A program made the translations under genes and the position numbers. A model generated the notes under the pieces. The model was not told where the DNA came from and ran no database searches. It saw nothing but the letters and a program-made list of their open reading frames with translations. From Arthrobacter sp. 31Y (GTDB lineage: Bacteria > Actinomycetota > Actinomycetes > Actinomycetales > Micrococcaceae): 64,000 nt of DNA. Positions within the stretch are counted from its first letter, which is position 1. The number at the start of each line of letters is the position of its first letter. Below, piece after piece: positions 35,876 through 48,529 of this stretch. The stretch lies in NCBI RefSeq assembly GCF_000526335.1, contig NZ_JAFW01000001.1, positions 682,001-746,000 on the forward strand, written 5' to 3'.

Positions 35876-38800
35876 TGGAACAGCAAACAACGCACGACGC
35901 CGGTTGGCGGCTTCGCGGACACAAGGTCATCACTGTATTGGCTGCGGTTCTCCTGACGGTCGCTGGCATGACAGCGGTGGTATCAAGCACCCCCGCCCAC
36001 GCAGACCAACAGAAACAAATCATAGGTATTGGGCTCACCAAGCCGGCAGGGACCGTCCTGGACCCCATAGGCCGGATGTGGGTATCAGACAGCGTGGCCG
36101 GATTCTGCCGGATGTCCGAACCAGTCAACGGAAACGCGGGCACCATTGAGCAAGACACGTGCCTGGGCGGAACCTCGCCTGATGCCGGGCCCGGACCAAA
36201 GGTGCCCGGGGTTTCCGTCGTGCTCGATCCGACGCCCGGCTCCATTGGCAGCGGTGATGAAACAGCATTTATCCCGGACTCAGCTGTTGGGAGTTCACAT
36301 CTTGTAAGGGCAGCGTGGAATCCGCCGCTGGACCTCTTCGAATACAGCAGCACACTGACGGTGCTCGATGGCGACGTCCGACCAAACGCAGTGTCCGACG
36401 GCCCGGACGGCAACATCTATTTGTCGTTCGCCAACGCCCGCTCAATCATCAAGATTGTTGATCCGACCATCATGCACCCAAGCATTGAATCCATCGCGTC
36501 GGTCACCACCCGTGCGCTGGGCCTGGTGGCTGCGGGCTGGGATAACAACGGATATGTCAGCGTCTACGTTCTGGAAACCACTGGCCTCAGGGCGTTCTCT
36601 GCCCCGGGAAACGGTGAAATGACAGACTACGTGCCGTTGACGTCCTATAACGTAGGCGTCGCGGCGTCGATCTTCTACGACTACGACGCCCACGTTATTT
36701 ATACGGGAACGAGCAGCGGCACTACGGCGGGCACAGACAAGGTGTCACGCCTCAACCTGAGCACCGGCGCAGTGGACAACCAATGGGCTTTGGGATTCAG
36801 CAAGATCAGCGGCCTGGGCATGCGTGGCGGTCAACTTCTGGTCCTGGACGATCCGGGACAGCTCGGCACCACCCCGGCAACCGGCCGGGGCAGTATCAGC
36901 CTCCTGGGCGGCGCAGTGGCCAAAATTACTTCAGGTCCCACGCTGGCAAATGGTGCACAGGCTCCCAACCCCGAGTTCACCAATGACACCACTCCAACGT
37001 TCGTTGTGACCGCGGAACCGGCCGGCAGCGCTTTGGAATGCTCCATGGGCGGTACGTGGGCGGATTGCACTGGCGGAACCTATACGTCAGCTGCACTGCT
37101 CAACGGATTGCAGACCTTCTCGGTAAGGCCTGCCCCCGGCGGAGTTCCGGTTTCACGGACCTTCACGGTGGACAACGTCGCACCTGCTGCGCCTGTCTTC
37201 ACTGCTCCAAACAGTGGTCAGGTGGTCAACGGCAAGCCTGTCCTGGGTGCCACTTTCGAGCCAGGAACAACACTTAGCTGTTCAGTTGATTCGACTGCCG
37301 ATGCCGCATTCCAGGCTTGCGTACCGGGCGACACTTTCACGCTCACAACAGCGGGTGCGCATACTCTGCGGATCCGCAGCACCGACTCGGCAGGTAATGT
37401 CAGCCCCGCTGCAGCACAAACAGTGACAGCTGATCTGACGGCCCCACAGGTTGCCATCACGGCTCCCGCCAGCGGAGCCACCGTAGGCGCCGGCTACCAG
37501 TTCCAGTTCAACTCCACATCCTCGGATGTGGCGGGATTCCGTTGCCGCTTGGGGACCGATGCCTTTACCGCCTGCACCTCGCCAAAGGTCTATGCGGACA
37601 TTGCGAACGGACCAAAACGATTCGAGGTAGAGGCCCGGGATGGGGCAGGCAACACCACTGTTGCAGGCGTCAACTTCACGGTCTTTGTAGCTGACACCAC
37701 TCCACCTACCGTGACAGCCAGTCCCGTTGGCGGAACGTACGGTCCTGCAACCAAGGTCACGCTGACCGCGAATGAGGCCGATGCCAAGATCTACTACACG
37801 GAGAATGGCACCACTCCCACCGCGGCCAGTACGCTCTACACCGGTCCCATCACCATGGGAAGCAAGACCATCAAGTACATAGCCGTAGACGCAGCCAACA
37901 ACGCGTCCGCCCCCCAATCCCAGGTGTATGTTCTGGACAACGTTGCGCCAACGGTGACGGCGAGCCCCTTGGGTGGGAACCTCACCCTTGGTCAAAAGAT
38001 CACCTTGACCACAGAGTCCGGGGCGAAGATCTACTACACCACGAACAATTCCACTCCAACGGTTTCAAGTCCGTCCGGAACCACAACGGTGACAGTTACT
38101 CCGGCGGCCACCACCACGGTTAAGTACTTCGCCGTCGATGCTGCCGGGAACCAATCCGCCGTGGCCTCGCAGACATACACCTTGCCTGCGGCGCCGACCA
38201 ATACTTGGAAGGACTACAACTCCGATGCCAAGAATGACGTCCTTGCCAGGGACGCTGCCGGTACGTTGTGGCTCTACCCGGGTAATGGCACAGGCGGTTG
38301 GTTGGGCAAGGTCAACACCGGTACATCGTGGAATAACTACAACCTGATCGTCCCAACGCGGGACTTCAGCGGCGATGGACGAAGTGATGTCCTGGCCCGG
38401 GACGCCTCCGGCCAGATCCTGCTCTTCAAAGGCAATGGCGCAGGCGGGTGGCAGCCTCCTGAGGTTGTCGGCTCCGGCTGGAGCGGCTTCACGGCTGTGG
38501 CAGCACCGGGCGACTTCAGCGGAGACGGCAAATCCGATGTCCTGGCCAGGGATGCTTCCGGAGTCCTGTGGCTCTACAAAGGTGACGGAACGGGTAAGTT
38601 CAGCGCTGGCCGAACCCAGGTCGGAGCCGGGTGGAACGTCATGAACGCCATCTTCAGCACCGGTGACTTCAACGGCGACTCGAAGACCGACGTACTGGCC
38701 CGCGATACGGGGGGCGCTTTGTGGCTCTACCCGGGTAACGGCAGCAGCGGGTGGGGCACCCGCTCCCAGATCGGCAGCGGGTGGAACGGCATGACGGCTC

Positions 38801-38958
38801 TGCTCGGACCGGGCGATTTCAACGGCAATGGCAAAGCTGATGTCCTCGCCCGGGATGCCAGTGGGAATCTCTGGCTCTACCCCGGAAACGGTTCCGGCGG
38901 CTGGCTGGCTTGGGGCCAGGTCGGCAACGGATGGCAAGGATTCACTTCGCTCCCCTGA
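35875..38958 (+). CDS. Secreted 1027-residue multidomain protein with five FG-GAP repeats
   Basis: A large exported protein. Signal: RLRGHKVITVLAAVLLTVAG ending near STPAHA. About residues 45-345: a beta-rich domain resembling a beta-propeller (NHL/SMP-like). About 350-590: Ig-like domains beginning PTFVVTAEPAGS, FTAPNSGQVVNGKP and VAITAPASGATVG. About 605-765: two chitobiase C-terminal-like domains (ASPVGGTYGPATKVTLTANE; KIYYTENGTTPT; KIYYTTNNSTPT). About 780-1027: five FG-GAP/VCBS units with DFSGDGKSDVLARD-type calcium loops. No catalytic motif seen, no LPXTG. It may bind surface glycans. Operon with the lipoproteins. Confidence 0.8.
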   Translation: MEQQTTHDAGWRLRGHKVITVLAAVLLTVAGMTAVVSSTPAHADQQKQIIGIGLTKPAGTVLDPIGRMWVSDSVAGFCRMSEPVNGNAGTIEQDTCLGGTSPDAGPGPKVPGVSVVLDPTPGSIGSGDETAFIPDSAVGSSHLVRAAWNPPLDLFEYSSTLTVLDGDVRPNAVSDGPDGNIYLSFANARSIIKIVDPTIMHPSIESIASVTTRALGLVAAGWDNNGYVSVYVLETTGLRAFSAPGNGEMTDYVPLTSYNVGVAASIFYDYDAHVIYTGTSSGTTAGTDKVSRLNLSTGAVDNQWALGFSKISGLGMRGGQLLVLDDPGQLGTTPATGRGSISLLGGAVAKITSGPTLANGAQAPNPEFTNDTTPTFVVTAEPAGSALECSMGGTWADCTGGTYTSAALLNGLQTFSVRPAPGGVPVSRTFTVDNVAPAAPVFTAPNSGQVVNGKPVLGATFEPGTTLSCSVDSTADAAFQACVPGDTFTLTTAGAHTLRIRSTDSAGNVSPAAAQTVTADLTAPQVAITAPASGATVGAGYQFQFNSTSSDVAGFRCRLGTDAFTACTSPKVYADIANGPKRFEVEARDGAGNTTVAGVNFTVFVADTTPPTVTASPVGGTYGPATKVTLTANEADAKIYYTENGTTPTAASTLYTGPITMGSKTIKYIAVDAANNASAPQSQVYVLDNVAPTVTASPLGGNLTLGQKITLTTESGAKIYYTTNNSTPTVSSPSGTTTVTVTPAATTTVKYFAVDAAGNQSAVASQTYTLPAAPTNTWKDYNSDAKNDVLARDAAGTLWLYPGNGTGGWLGKVNTGTSWNNYNLIVPTRDFSGDGRSDVLARDASGQILLFKGNGAGGWQPPEVVGSGWSGFTAVAAPGDFSGDGKSDVLARDASGVLWLYKGDGTGKFSAGRTQVGAGWNVMNAIFSTGDFNGDSKTDVLARDTGGALWLYPGNGSSGWGTRSQIGSGWNGMTALLGPGDFNGNGKADVLARDASGNLWLYPGNGSGGWLAWGQVGNGWQGFTSLP
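38212..38955 (+). repeat. Five tandem FG-GAP coding repeats of 150-153 bp
   Basis: The units start at 38212, 38362, 38512, 38665 and 38815, with periods 150, 150, 153 and 150. Each encodes D-F-S/N-G-D-G-x-x-D-V-L-A-R-D-A-S-G followed by LWLY-G-NG and GSGW. The 3-base difference keeps the frame. Such repeats are substrates for recombination and copy-number change. Confidence 0.85.
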
Positions 38959-38986
38959 TATGGACCGGGCGTAGCTTGCCGTTTTG

Positions 38987-39020
38987 AGGGGTGCATCGGA
39001 GAATATCCGGTGCACCCCTT
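38987..39020 (+). terminator. Intrinsic terminator after the FG-GAP gene
   Basis: AGGGGTGCATCGGA (38987-39000) and TCCGGTGCACCCCTT (39006-39020) form a stem with one mismatch, followed by TCGTCTGC. Confidence 0.7.
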
Positions 39021-39171
39021 TCGTCTGCATCCATCGGTGAAGCTGCTGGCCTTCCACAGAAGGCATCCAACAATGAACTAGACTGAGGGTTTGCAAGGAT
39101 CTCGTGACACCAGCGTTGCGGGCTGCGGCTGGCGTTCAAGAATTCGTCGGCACGAACTACCGAGGAGAGTC

Positions 39172-39927
39172 TTGACTTTCGACCAGGCAGGCCAACCGGA
39201 TCTCTCCGTTGTGATCCCGGTCTATAATGGAGAACGGATTTTGGCGGCAACAATGGCCCGTCTTTCCGGCTACTTGAGCAGTGGCACCTCCGAGATCATC
39301 ATCGTGGAGAACGGTTCTTCCGACAAAACACTCGAGGTCGCCCTCAAGAACGCGGTGGACACTCCCAACGTGACGTTCCAGGTTCTCCAGAGCCAAAAGG
39401 GCATGGGAAACGCGTACCGCAAGGGCATAGAAGCCAGCTCCGGACGCCGGGTACTCCTGACGGCCGACGATCTCCCCTTCGGCACGGACGATCTCGACGA
39501 AGACAAGAAACTAGCGACCAAACCCCATGTTGTCATCGGTTCGAAAGCCCACAAGGACTCGATCACTGAGCGAAGTGCAATCCGTGGAATTACCACCTTC
39601 GGCTTCAAGACCCTGCGGCAAGTAATCCTCGGTTCCAAGATCGGCGACTCCCAGGGAACCCTGATTGTTGACGGCGAGTGGCTTCGAAGCATGGTTGACC
39701 GCTTTGACGACCCCGGGTTCCTCTTCAGCACCCAAGTCGTCTATGCCGCTGAGAAGCAGGGCTTCAAGATCGTCGAAGTGCCCGTCACACTGGCGCCCGA
39801 CGACGAACCGGGCGAAACCACCATCCGGACTGCCGACGTCGTCAAGATGTTCAAAGGCCTGGTGGCCATGCGCCGCCGTCGGCGGGAGTTCGCAGCGGCA
39901 CCCACCGCGGGAACGCACGCCTCATGA
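39172..39927 (+). CDS. GT2-family glycosyltransferase, dolichol-phosphate-sugar synthase-like
   Basis: A 251-residue GT-A glycosyltransferase: LSVVIPVYNGERILAATM, IIIVENGSSDKTLEVAL, KGMGNAYRKGIEAS and ADDLPFG (DXD-like). There are no membrane helices, so it probably acts on the cytosolic face, making a lipid-phosphate sugar. Start TTG 39172 has GAGGAG upstream, chosen over the TTG at 39091. Its stop overlaps the next ATG (ATGA). Confidence 0.82.
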   Translation: MTFDQAGQPDLSVVIPVYNGERILAATMARLSGYLSSGTSEIIIVENGSSDKTLEVALKNAVDTPNVTFQVLQSQKGMGNAYRKGIEASSGRRVLLTADDLPFGTDDLDEDKKLATKPHVVIGSKAHKDSITERSAIRGITTFGFKTLRQVILGSKIGDSQGTLIVDGEWLRSMVDRFDDPGFLFSTQVVYAAEKQGFKIVEVPVTLAPDDEPGETTIRTADVVKMFKGLVAMRRRRREFAAAPTAGTHAS

Positions 39928-40952
39928 CGGATTCAATCGCAGAAACACCTTCGAACGATAACGATCTCAATCAGGAACAGCCGCCTGCAAAGACCACCAA
40001 GGCCAAGCTGGTGGACTTCGCACGGCGTGCGCTGGTGGTCATCGTTTTCGCCGCCGCAGTGTATTTCATTGCTGTCCAATGGCCACAAGTTCAGGCCACC
40101 GTTTTCGCCCTGCAATGGTGGCAGGTTCTCCTGTCCCTGCTGGCGCTCATCCCTGGTGTTCTTCTGGGAATGTTCATGTGGCGGGTCGTCATGGCGAGCC
40201 TGCTGAGATCAGTGGATATTGAACCCCAGGGTTTGGTGCTCAACCAGATCTACCTTGTCGGCCAAATCGGCAAATACCTGCCCGGTTCCGTGTGGGCGTT
40301 CGTGCTGCAGATGGAGCTTGGACGTAAAAACGGCATTGCGCGTGCGCAGGTCTTTGTAGCTTCCTTGGTGAGTACAGGAATCACCATTGGAGCGGCTTTG
40401 GTAGTTGGGGCATCGGCTCTTCCGATCCTGGTCCAACGTCAGCCCAACCTGCAGTGGCTGTACGTCATACTCCCCGTGGTAATCCTGGCAATGAACCCGA
40501 ACGTTGTGACTTTCCTGGTCAATATCGTCCTGCGGGTCTTCCGCCGCCCGCCGCTTCCCGAGCGCATTCAGGCCAACACCATGGTGAAGGCCTTCATCCT
40601 TGGCGTCCTGATGTACCTGTGCTTTGGCCTGCATCTGTGGATCCTGGTAGGCCACGAGGCCACCCTGGACCTCGCAACCTTCCTGGTCCTGACTGGTGCT
40701 TTGGCTCTCGGCATGACGCTGGGAGTCCTGGCGTTCCTGCTTCCTGCAGGCGTTGGTGCCCGCGAAGCCATCCTCATCCTGGCCCTGGCCGGAATGATGA
40801 GCGCCGGCGCTGCGACGGCGATTGCAGCCCTTTCACGCATCATGTTCACCATTGCCGACCTGCTGTGCGTCGGTATCGCTTTTGTTCACTTCCGGTGGCG
40901 GCAACAGTCCGCCTCCAAGACTCCCGCGGACTCCACTTCCGAAGTCAAATAG
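39924..40952 (+). CDS. Lysylphosphatidylglycerol-synthase-TM-like / UPF0104 membrane protein
   Basis: A 342-residue protein with about eight helices, starting with a Lys/Ala-rich cytosolic leader and then ALVVIVFAAAVYFIAVQWPQV. GQIGKYLPGSVWAFVLQMELGR contains the LPG_synthase_TM (COG0392) signature. Relatives act as flippase-like proteins or sugar-transfer helpers beside GT2 enzymes. The gene is translationally coupled with the GT2 gene, suggesting that they handle one lipid-linked sugar. Confidence 0.82.
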   Translation: MTDSIAETPSNDNDLNQEQPPAKTTKAKLVDFARRALVVIVFAAAVYFIAVQWPQVQATVFALQWWQVLLSLLALIPGVLLGMFMWRVVMASLLRSVDIEPQGLVLNQIYLVGQIGKYLPGSVWAFVLQMELGRKNGIARAQVFVASLVSTGITIGAALVVGASALPILVQRQPNLQWLYVILPVVILAMNPNVVTFLVNIVLRVFRRPPLPERIQANTMVKAFILGVLMYLCFGLHLWILVGHEATLDLATFLVLTGALALGMTLGVLAFLLPAGVGAREAILILALAGMMSAGAATAIAALSRIMFTIADLLCVGIAFVHFRWRQQSASKTPADSTSEVK

Positions 40953-41043
40953 CCGGTGCGGGCGCCCCGGGCTTTCCGAAATCCCGGTAACCCTCAGGCC
41001 CATTTTCATACTTACGCCGCGCGCTAAGGAGCAAGCTAAGACC

Positions 41044-43287
41044 ATGACAGCAGGTACCTCCGGGGCTACCGCCCAGCGCCCGCCGGTTACCCGGCGGCGA
41101 TACTTCTTGCAGCACGACTGGCATTGGGGCATTATTACTGCCGCAATCGCAGCGGTCGCCTCCATCATCCCCCGGCTCTTCAACCCCACGTTCTATTACT
41201 GGGACGACATGATGCAGTCCTTCCTCCCTTTGTGGCGGCATATGGGCGAGGAGATCCGCTCCGGCCGGTTCCCGCTGATGGAGCCGGGTGGCTGGGTGGG
41301 CGGCAACATCGTGGCCGAGGTGGGCTACGGCATTTTCAACCCGGTCAACATCGTCAACTCAGTTATTGTTTCGAACTTCGAGAACCTGTCTCTGGCGAGC
41401 TATTTCATCATCGTCCAGTTCATCGCGTTGCTGGCCTTCGGTACGTTCATGCTGGCCCGGGACTACGGTTCCAACAGGCCGCTTGCACTGGCCGCCGGCG
41501 TAGCCATCCCCTTCAGCGGCTTTACGCTCTTTTACGAGGCAGCCCGCTGGCCTGGTGGTCTGATGGCCTTTGCCTGGATTACCGTGTTCTGGTGGTCTGT
41601 ACGACGCTACGCGCGTCGCAACACCTCGCCTTTCCTGCCGTTCCTGCTCGGCTTCCTCACCATGACGGCAGGAAACCCCTACGGAGCCATCGGCGTCATT
41701 CTGGTCCTCGCGGCAGTCGCCGTCGAGTTGATGCTGTTGAGGCACTGGCGCCGACTCATTCCAATCGTCATCGTCGGCGCTTTGGTGGGTCTGACCGCCG
41801 TCCTGGTCTTTTTCCCCTTGCCCCTCAGCTCTGCCGTGACAGTGCGCCAGCAGAACGAAATCCTGAATGACCTCTTCCTTTCCCCGGATATGTCATCTCT
41901 GCTGACCATGAGCACGTCCTCCATGACGCCTCGAATCAATAACTTCTGGGCTCCCATCGACAACGTCCCCTCGAGTTACCTGGCATGGTTCGTCCTGCCG
42001 TTGCTTCCGTGGCTTGATTTCCGCAGCTTCCGGAACCGCTCGCGCCAAATATTCAGTATCTACATCATCACTGGAATCTACTTCCTGCTGACCTTCGCTC
42101 CTTCCCAGGTACTTGTCTTCCGCTGGCCAATCCGACTCATCGAGTATGTGTACCTCGGCGTCATAGTCCTCGTCGCGGTGGTGGCCTCGGCCGGGCTAAA
42201 GACGACGTCCTGGAAGAAACGGTTATTCATCACCGTGGCCATCCTCGGCTTTGGAACCTACCGGGCCTGGTCCATGGTGCCTGGCGGCGGCAAATGGCAG
42301 ATCTTCACTTTGGCCGTCACGCTTGTGCTGGTGGTTTTGGCGGTTCTTGGCTGGAAGCGGTTCGGCTACCGGGGCCTGGCAGCTGTGATGGTGGTGGGAA
42401 CGATCGCCACGCTTGGAATGCAATCCAGGCAGTTCGTCCCCAACAATGCCGTGGCCGGGATCGGTTCGCCCGTGGATGCGGACACACTGCGTGACTCAAC
42501 CAGCAATTACCGGGGTAACACTCTTCAGATCTTCAACACCATGAAGATCACCGGCCAGGAATTCACTGAGGGCCGCCTCCTTTATGGCAATCAGATCCTC
42601 AATGCCGACGTCAACAACAGCATGGGCCGCTACAGCGGAATCAGCTTCACCACGTACGTCAACGCCTTGTGCATGAACTACCGGGGTGAGACGTGCCCGC
42701 TGGCCTACACTGAACTGTTCAAACAAGCATCCGGAGAAATCGACGTCACGCTGGCGGACGTCCTTCAAGTGGAGACTGTAGCCGTCCAAAAGACGTTGAT
42801 CGCCCCTGAACAACTCTCCGTGGCCCCTGGCTGGTCGATTGTGGCCTCGGATGAGACCAGAACAATCCTTCAGCGGGAGAACCCGCTGCCCTATCCGGGC
42901 ACCGTTTCCTGGGCCTCGGAGGGTATCTCCGTCAAGGATTCCGTCAGGAACGGCAATGATGAACACGTTACCCTCTCCGGTGACGGCAGCGCCGGCAAAC
43001 TTACCCTCGCCCGCCTCGCGTGGCCCGGCTACACGGTCACAGTTGATGGCGAGCCGCAGAAGCTTACTCAGGGTCCTGCTGGAGTAATACTGGTGGATGT
43101 GCCAGCCGGCGCCAGATCGGTGGACGTAACCTTCACGACACCGGGCCTCACCATGGGCCTCGCGGCTCAAGGGGCCGCGTGGTTCGGGATTCTTGTGTTC
43201 ACTGTTTTCCACTATGTGCGTCGTCATCGCCGCGCGAGGTCGGAAGAACACGTGACTACGGAGTCATCTGAAAAGGTCTCCGTCTAA
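41044..43287 (+). CDS. YfhO-like multi-spanning membrane glycosyltransferase
   Basis: A 747-residue polytopic protein with about 12-13 helices. A first helix follows DWHWGIITAAIAAVASIIPRL, and a loop contains YYWDDMMQSFLPLWRHMGEEI (aspartate pair typical of GT-C enzymes). C-terminal extracytoplasmic beta domain (about 550-700) with SFTTYVNALC and a last helix before the basic tail. YfhO proteins glycosylate teichoic-type polymers at the outer face, using lipid-phosphate sugars. The upstream GT2 would supply the donor. Start 41044 (AAGGAG) was chosen; the frame is open back to 40822, inside the previous gene. Confidence 0.82.
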   Translation: MTAGTSGATAQRPPVTRRRYFLQHDWHWGIITAAIAAVASIIPRLFNPTFYYWDDMMQSFLPLWRHMGEEIRSGRFPLMEPGGWVGGNIVAEVGYGIFNPVNIVNSVIVSNFENLSLASYFIIVQFIALLAFGTFMLARDYGSNRPLALAAGVAIPFSGFTLFYEAARWPGGLMAFAWITVFWWSVRRYARRNTSPFLPFLLGFLTMTAGNPYGAIGVILVLAAVAVELMLLRHWRRLIPIVIVGALVGLTAVLVFFPLPLSSAVTVRQQNEILNDLFLSPDMSSLLTMSTSSMTPRINNFWAPIDNVPSSYLAWFVLPLLPWLDFRSFRNRSRQIFSIYIITGIYFLLTFAPSQVLVFRWPIRLIEYVYLGVIVLVAVVASAGLKTTSWKKRLFITVAILGFGTYRAWSMVPGGGKWQIFTLAVTLVLVVLAVLGWKRFGYRGLAAVMVVGTIATLGMQSRQFVPNNAVAGIGSPVDADTLRDSTSNYRGNTLQIFNTMKITGQEFTEGRLLYGNQILNADVNNSMGRYSGISFTTYVNALCMNYRGETCPLAYTELFKQASGEIDVTLADVLQVETVAVQKTLIAPEQLSVAPGWSIVASDETRTILQRENPLPYPGTVSWASEGISVKDSVRNGNDEHVTLSGDGSAGKLTLARLAWPGYTVTVDGEPQKLTQGPAGVILVDVPAGARSVDVTFTTPGLTMGLAAQGAAWFGILVFTVFHYVRRHRRARSEEHVTTESSEKVSV

Positions 43288-43323
43288 GTAGCTGGCCTAT
43301 ACCCAGAGGCAAGTGCAAGGCAC

Positions 43324-43357
43324 AAGAGCGTTCGTCCCGACCGGGACGGACGCTCTT
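43324..43357 (+). terminator. Intrinsic terminator after the YfhO-like gene
   Basis: AAGAGCGTTCGTCCC (43324-43338) pairs with GGGACGGACGCTCTT (43343-43357), with one G-U; loop GACC; tail CTTCGTTG. Confidence 0.75.
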
Positions 43358-43485
43358 CTTCGTTGAGGCCGCTCAGTGCGCGCCCAAGCCTATAGGAACC
43401 ACGTGTGATGGGTCTTGGCTTCCCCGACAGCACGCCAGTCCCCAGACACCGCAGCAGCAACTGCGGCGGCTGAACCCCTCATACG

Positions 43486-43533
43486 GCCAAGGCCACCTCA
43501 CATCTTCCGGAGAAGTTGTGCGGTGGCCTTGGC
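43486..43533 (-). terminator. Perfect 12-bp inverted repeat downstream of the ABC exporter genes
   Basis: GCCAAGGCCACC (43486-43497) and GGTGGCCTTGGC (43522-43533) flank 24 bases. It lies 30 bases after the stop of the ATP-binding gene. No T-run follows on the minus strand, so a terminator role is a guess. Confidence 0.45.
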
Positions 43534-43565
43534 GCTGCCTCGTATGGATCACATACCGAAAATCA

Positions 43566-44297
43566 CTAGTTGCTATCGCGCAGCCACGCCACAGCTTGGT
43601 CAGCAGGGCCTTCGAACTGCACCGTACCGGAGGCGAGGACAACTCCCCTGTCGCAGATACGCGCGATCATGTCGAGGTCGTGACTGACCACCACCAGGGT
43701 CCGTCCTTCCTCCGAGAGTTGCTTGATCTTAGCCAAGCATTTCTTCTGGAACGGTTCGTCACCCACAGCCAGAATCTCGTCCACAAGGAAGATATCCGGC
43801 TGCGTATGCACGGCTACTGCGAAAGCCAGCCTCAGGAACATACCCGAAGAATAGAACTTCACTTCGGTGTCGATGAATTGCTCAATTTCCGAGAAGGCTA
43901 CAATTTCGTCGAACTTCTCGTTGATTTCCTGCTCAGTCATTCCCAGGATCGCGGCGTTGAGGAAGACGTTCTCACGCCCGGACAGGTCAGGATGGAAACC
44001 TGCGCCAACCTCGATGAGACCTGCTACGCGGCCCTTCGTGCGGACTGTTCCCTTATCCGGCAGGATAACGCCGGATATAAGTTTCAACAGAGTTGATTTT
44101 CCTGAACCGTTGAACCCCAACAAAGCCACGGTTTCACCCGGCTGAATCTCGAAGCTCACATCATGGAGAGCATCAAACTTCTTGCTAAGGTCGCTTTTCC
44201 GCCCCTTCACCAACCAGACGAGAGTCTCCTTGAGGGAGTGCGAATGGCGAAGATTGAACGTCTTCTTCAGGTCCTTGACGATTATTGCGGCGCCCAT
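43566..44297 (-). CDS. Polysaccharide ABC exporter ATP-binding protein, Wzt-like
   Basis: A 243-residue ABC ATPase. Walker A LLGFNGSGKSTLLKLISG in register, signature LSGRENVFLNAAILGM (the modified LSGR signature of this exporter group), Walker B DIFLVDEILAVGDEPFQKKC, H-loop VVSHDLDM. It lacks the C-terminal carbohydrate-binding domain of O-antigen Wzt, resembling TagH cores and mycobacterial Rv3781. It pairs with the permease ending one base upstream. Exports an undecaprenyl-linked polymer. Confidence 0.9.
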   Translation of the reverse strand: MGAAIIVKDLKKTFNLRHSHSLKETLVWLVKGRKSDLSKKFDALHDVSFEIQPGETVALLGFNGSGKSTLLKLISGVILPDKGTVRTKGRVAGLIEVGAGFHPDLSGRENVFLNAAILGMTEQEINEKFDEIVAFSEIEQFIDTEVKFYSSGMFLRLAFAVAVHTQPDIFLVDEILAVGDEPFQKKCLAKIKQLSEEGRTLVVVSHDLDMIARICDRGVVLASGTVQFEGPADQAVAWLRDSN

Positions 44298-45155
44298 CTA
44301 GACCTCCTGCGCAAAATGGCCCTCAAGTCGTCGGAAGACGAGCTGGCCGATGATAAGGAACAGGGCTGCCATACCAAGACCGATCAGTCCCGTCCACATC
44401 AGATGCGGGGGCAGTTCGACCGGACGATCCACGGTGGGATACCAGAAGGCCCAGTGGAACAATTCGACAGCTACAGTGATCGGATTGAGCTGATAGATGA
44501 CCAGCACCCAAGGGGGCGCCAACCGGCGGATCATGGTCCAGTCATAGAGCACCGGCGATGTCCAAGTAACAATCATCATCAACATATCGACGATGTTTTC
44601 GGCGTCGCGGAAGAACACATTGATGGCCCCGGCCAGGAGCCCCAAACCGGTTGCAGTAACCGCCACAATGACGAAGCCCAAAGCAGCTCCAATGAGCTGC
44701 ATGATGTCGGGTTTCCACCCACTGAGCAGCGCGGCCGCCAACAAGACCACCAGTTGAGGGAGGAAATGAACCGCTGCCACCCACACGGACGCAACTGGGA
44801 ACAACTCCCTTGGCAGGTAGATCTTTTTGACCAGGGCAGCATTCGACACGATGGATCTCGTAGCATTCGAGAACGCTTCCGAGAAGAAGTTGATGACGAT
44901 GACGCCCGAGAACATGTACAGCGCGTAGTTGGGAATCTGATCCCCCACGCGAAGGACAATACCCAAAGCGAAGAACAGCACAACGTACTGAACTAGCGGC
45001 TTAACGTAAGACCACGCAAGACCGAGGACAGAACCCCGGTACCTTACCCGGAGTTCCTTACGGACGATCAATTTGAGGAGGTAGCGGCGCCGGTAAACGT
45101 CCAGCAGCCCCGCACCTACCCCAGGAACAGCATATGTATCAGTGGAAGTCGTCAT
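44298..45155 (-). CDS. Polysaccharide ABC exporter permease, Wzm/TagG-like
   Basis: A 285-residue ABC-2 permease with six helices. LIVRKELRVRYRGSVLGLAWSYVKPLVQ in register is the signature of polymer exporters. ATG 45155 follows the GlfT-like stop by two bases; its stop abuts the ATPase start. The arrangement glf-glfT-wzm-wzt implies export of a galactan-type polymer. Confidence 0.9.
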   Translation of the reverse strand: MTTSTDTYAVPGVGAGLLDVYRRRYLLKLIVRKELRVRYRGSVLGLAWSYVKPLVQYVVLFFALGIVLRVGDQIPNYALYMFSGVIVINFFSEAFSNATRSIVSNAALVKKIYLPRELFPVASVWVAAVHFLPQLVVLLAAALLSGWKPDIMQLIGAALGFVIVAVTATGLGLLAGAINVFFRDAENIVDMLMMIVTWTSPVLYDWTMIRRLAPPWVLVIYQLNPITVAVELFHWAFWYPTVDRPVELPPHLMWTGLIGLGMAALFLIIGQLVFRRLEGHFAQEV

Positions 45156-45157
45156 TG

Positions 45158-48396
<3,239 letters not shown>

Positions 48397-48472
48397 TCAA
48401 GGCTACCCGACGTTACGATCGTTCCCCGATTCGGCGGTACGCCGCAGCAAGGCAGTAATTGTCCGCAAAAAC

Positions 48473-48508
48473 GAACGGGAGGCTCGGCACATAGCCAGCC
48501 TCCCGTTC
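48473..48508 (-). terminator. Intrinsic terminator of the sugar-biosynthesis genes
   Basis: GAACGGGAGGCT (48473-48484) and AGCCTCCCGTTC (48497-48508), 12 perfect pairs; on the minus strand the stem is followed by GTTTTTGCGG. It closes the 51194-48530 operon. Confidence 0.85.
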
Positions 48509-48529
48509 AATGCTGCTAAGAATACAAAC

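Noticed and set aside
40822..41043. Longer N-terminus for the YfhO-like protein
   Set aside because: The extension lies inside the UPF0104 gene; the ATG at 41044 has AAGGAG upstream.
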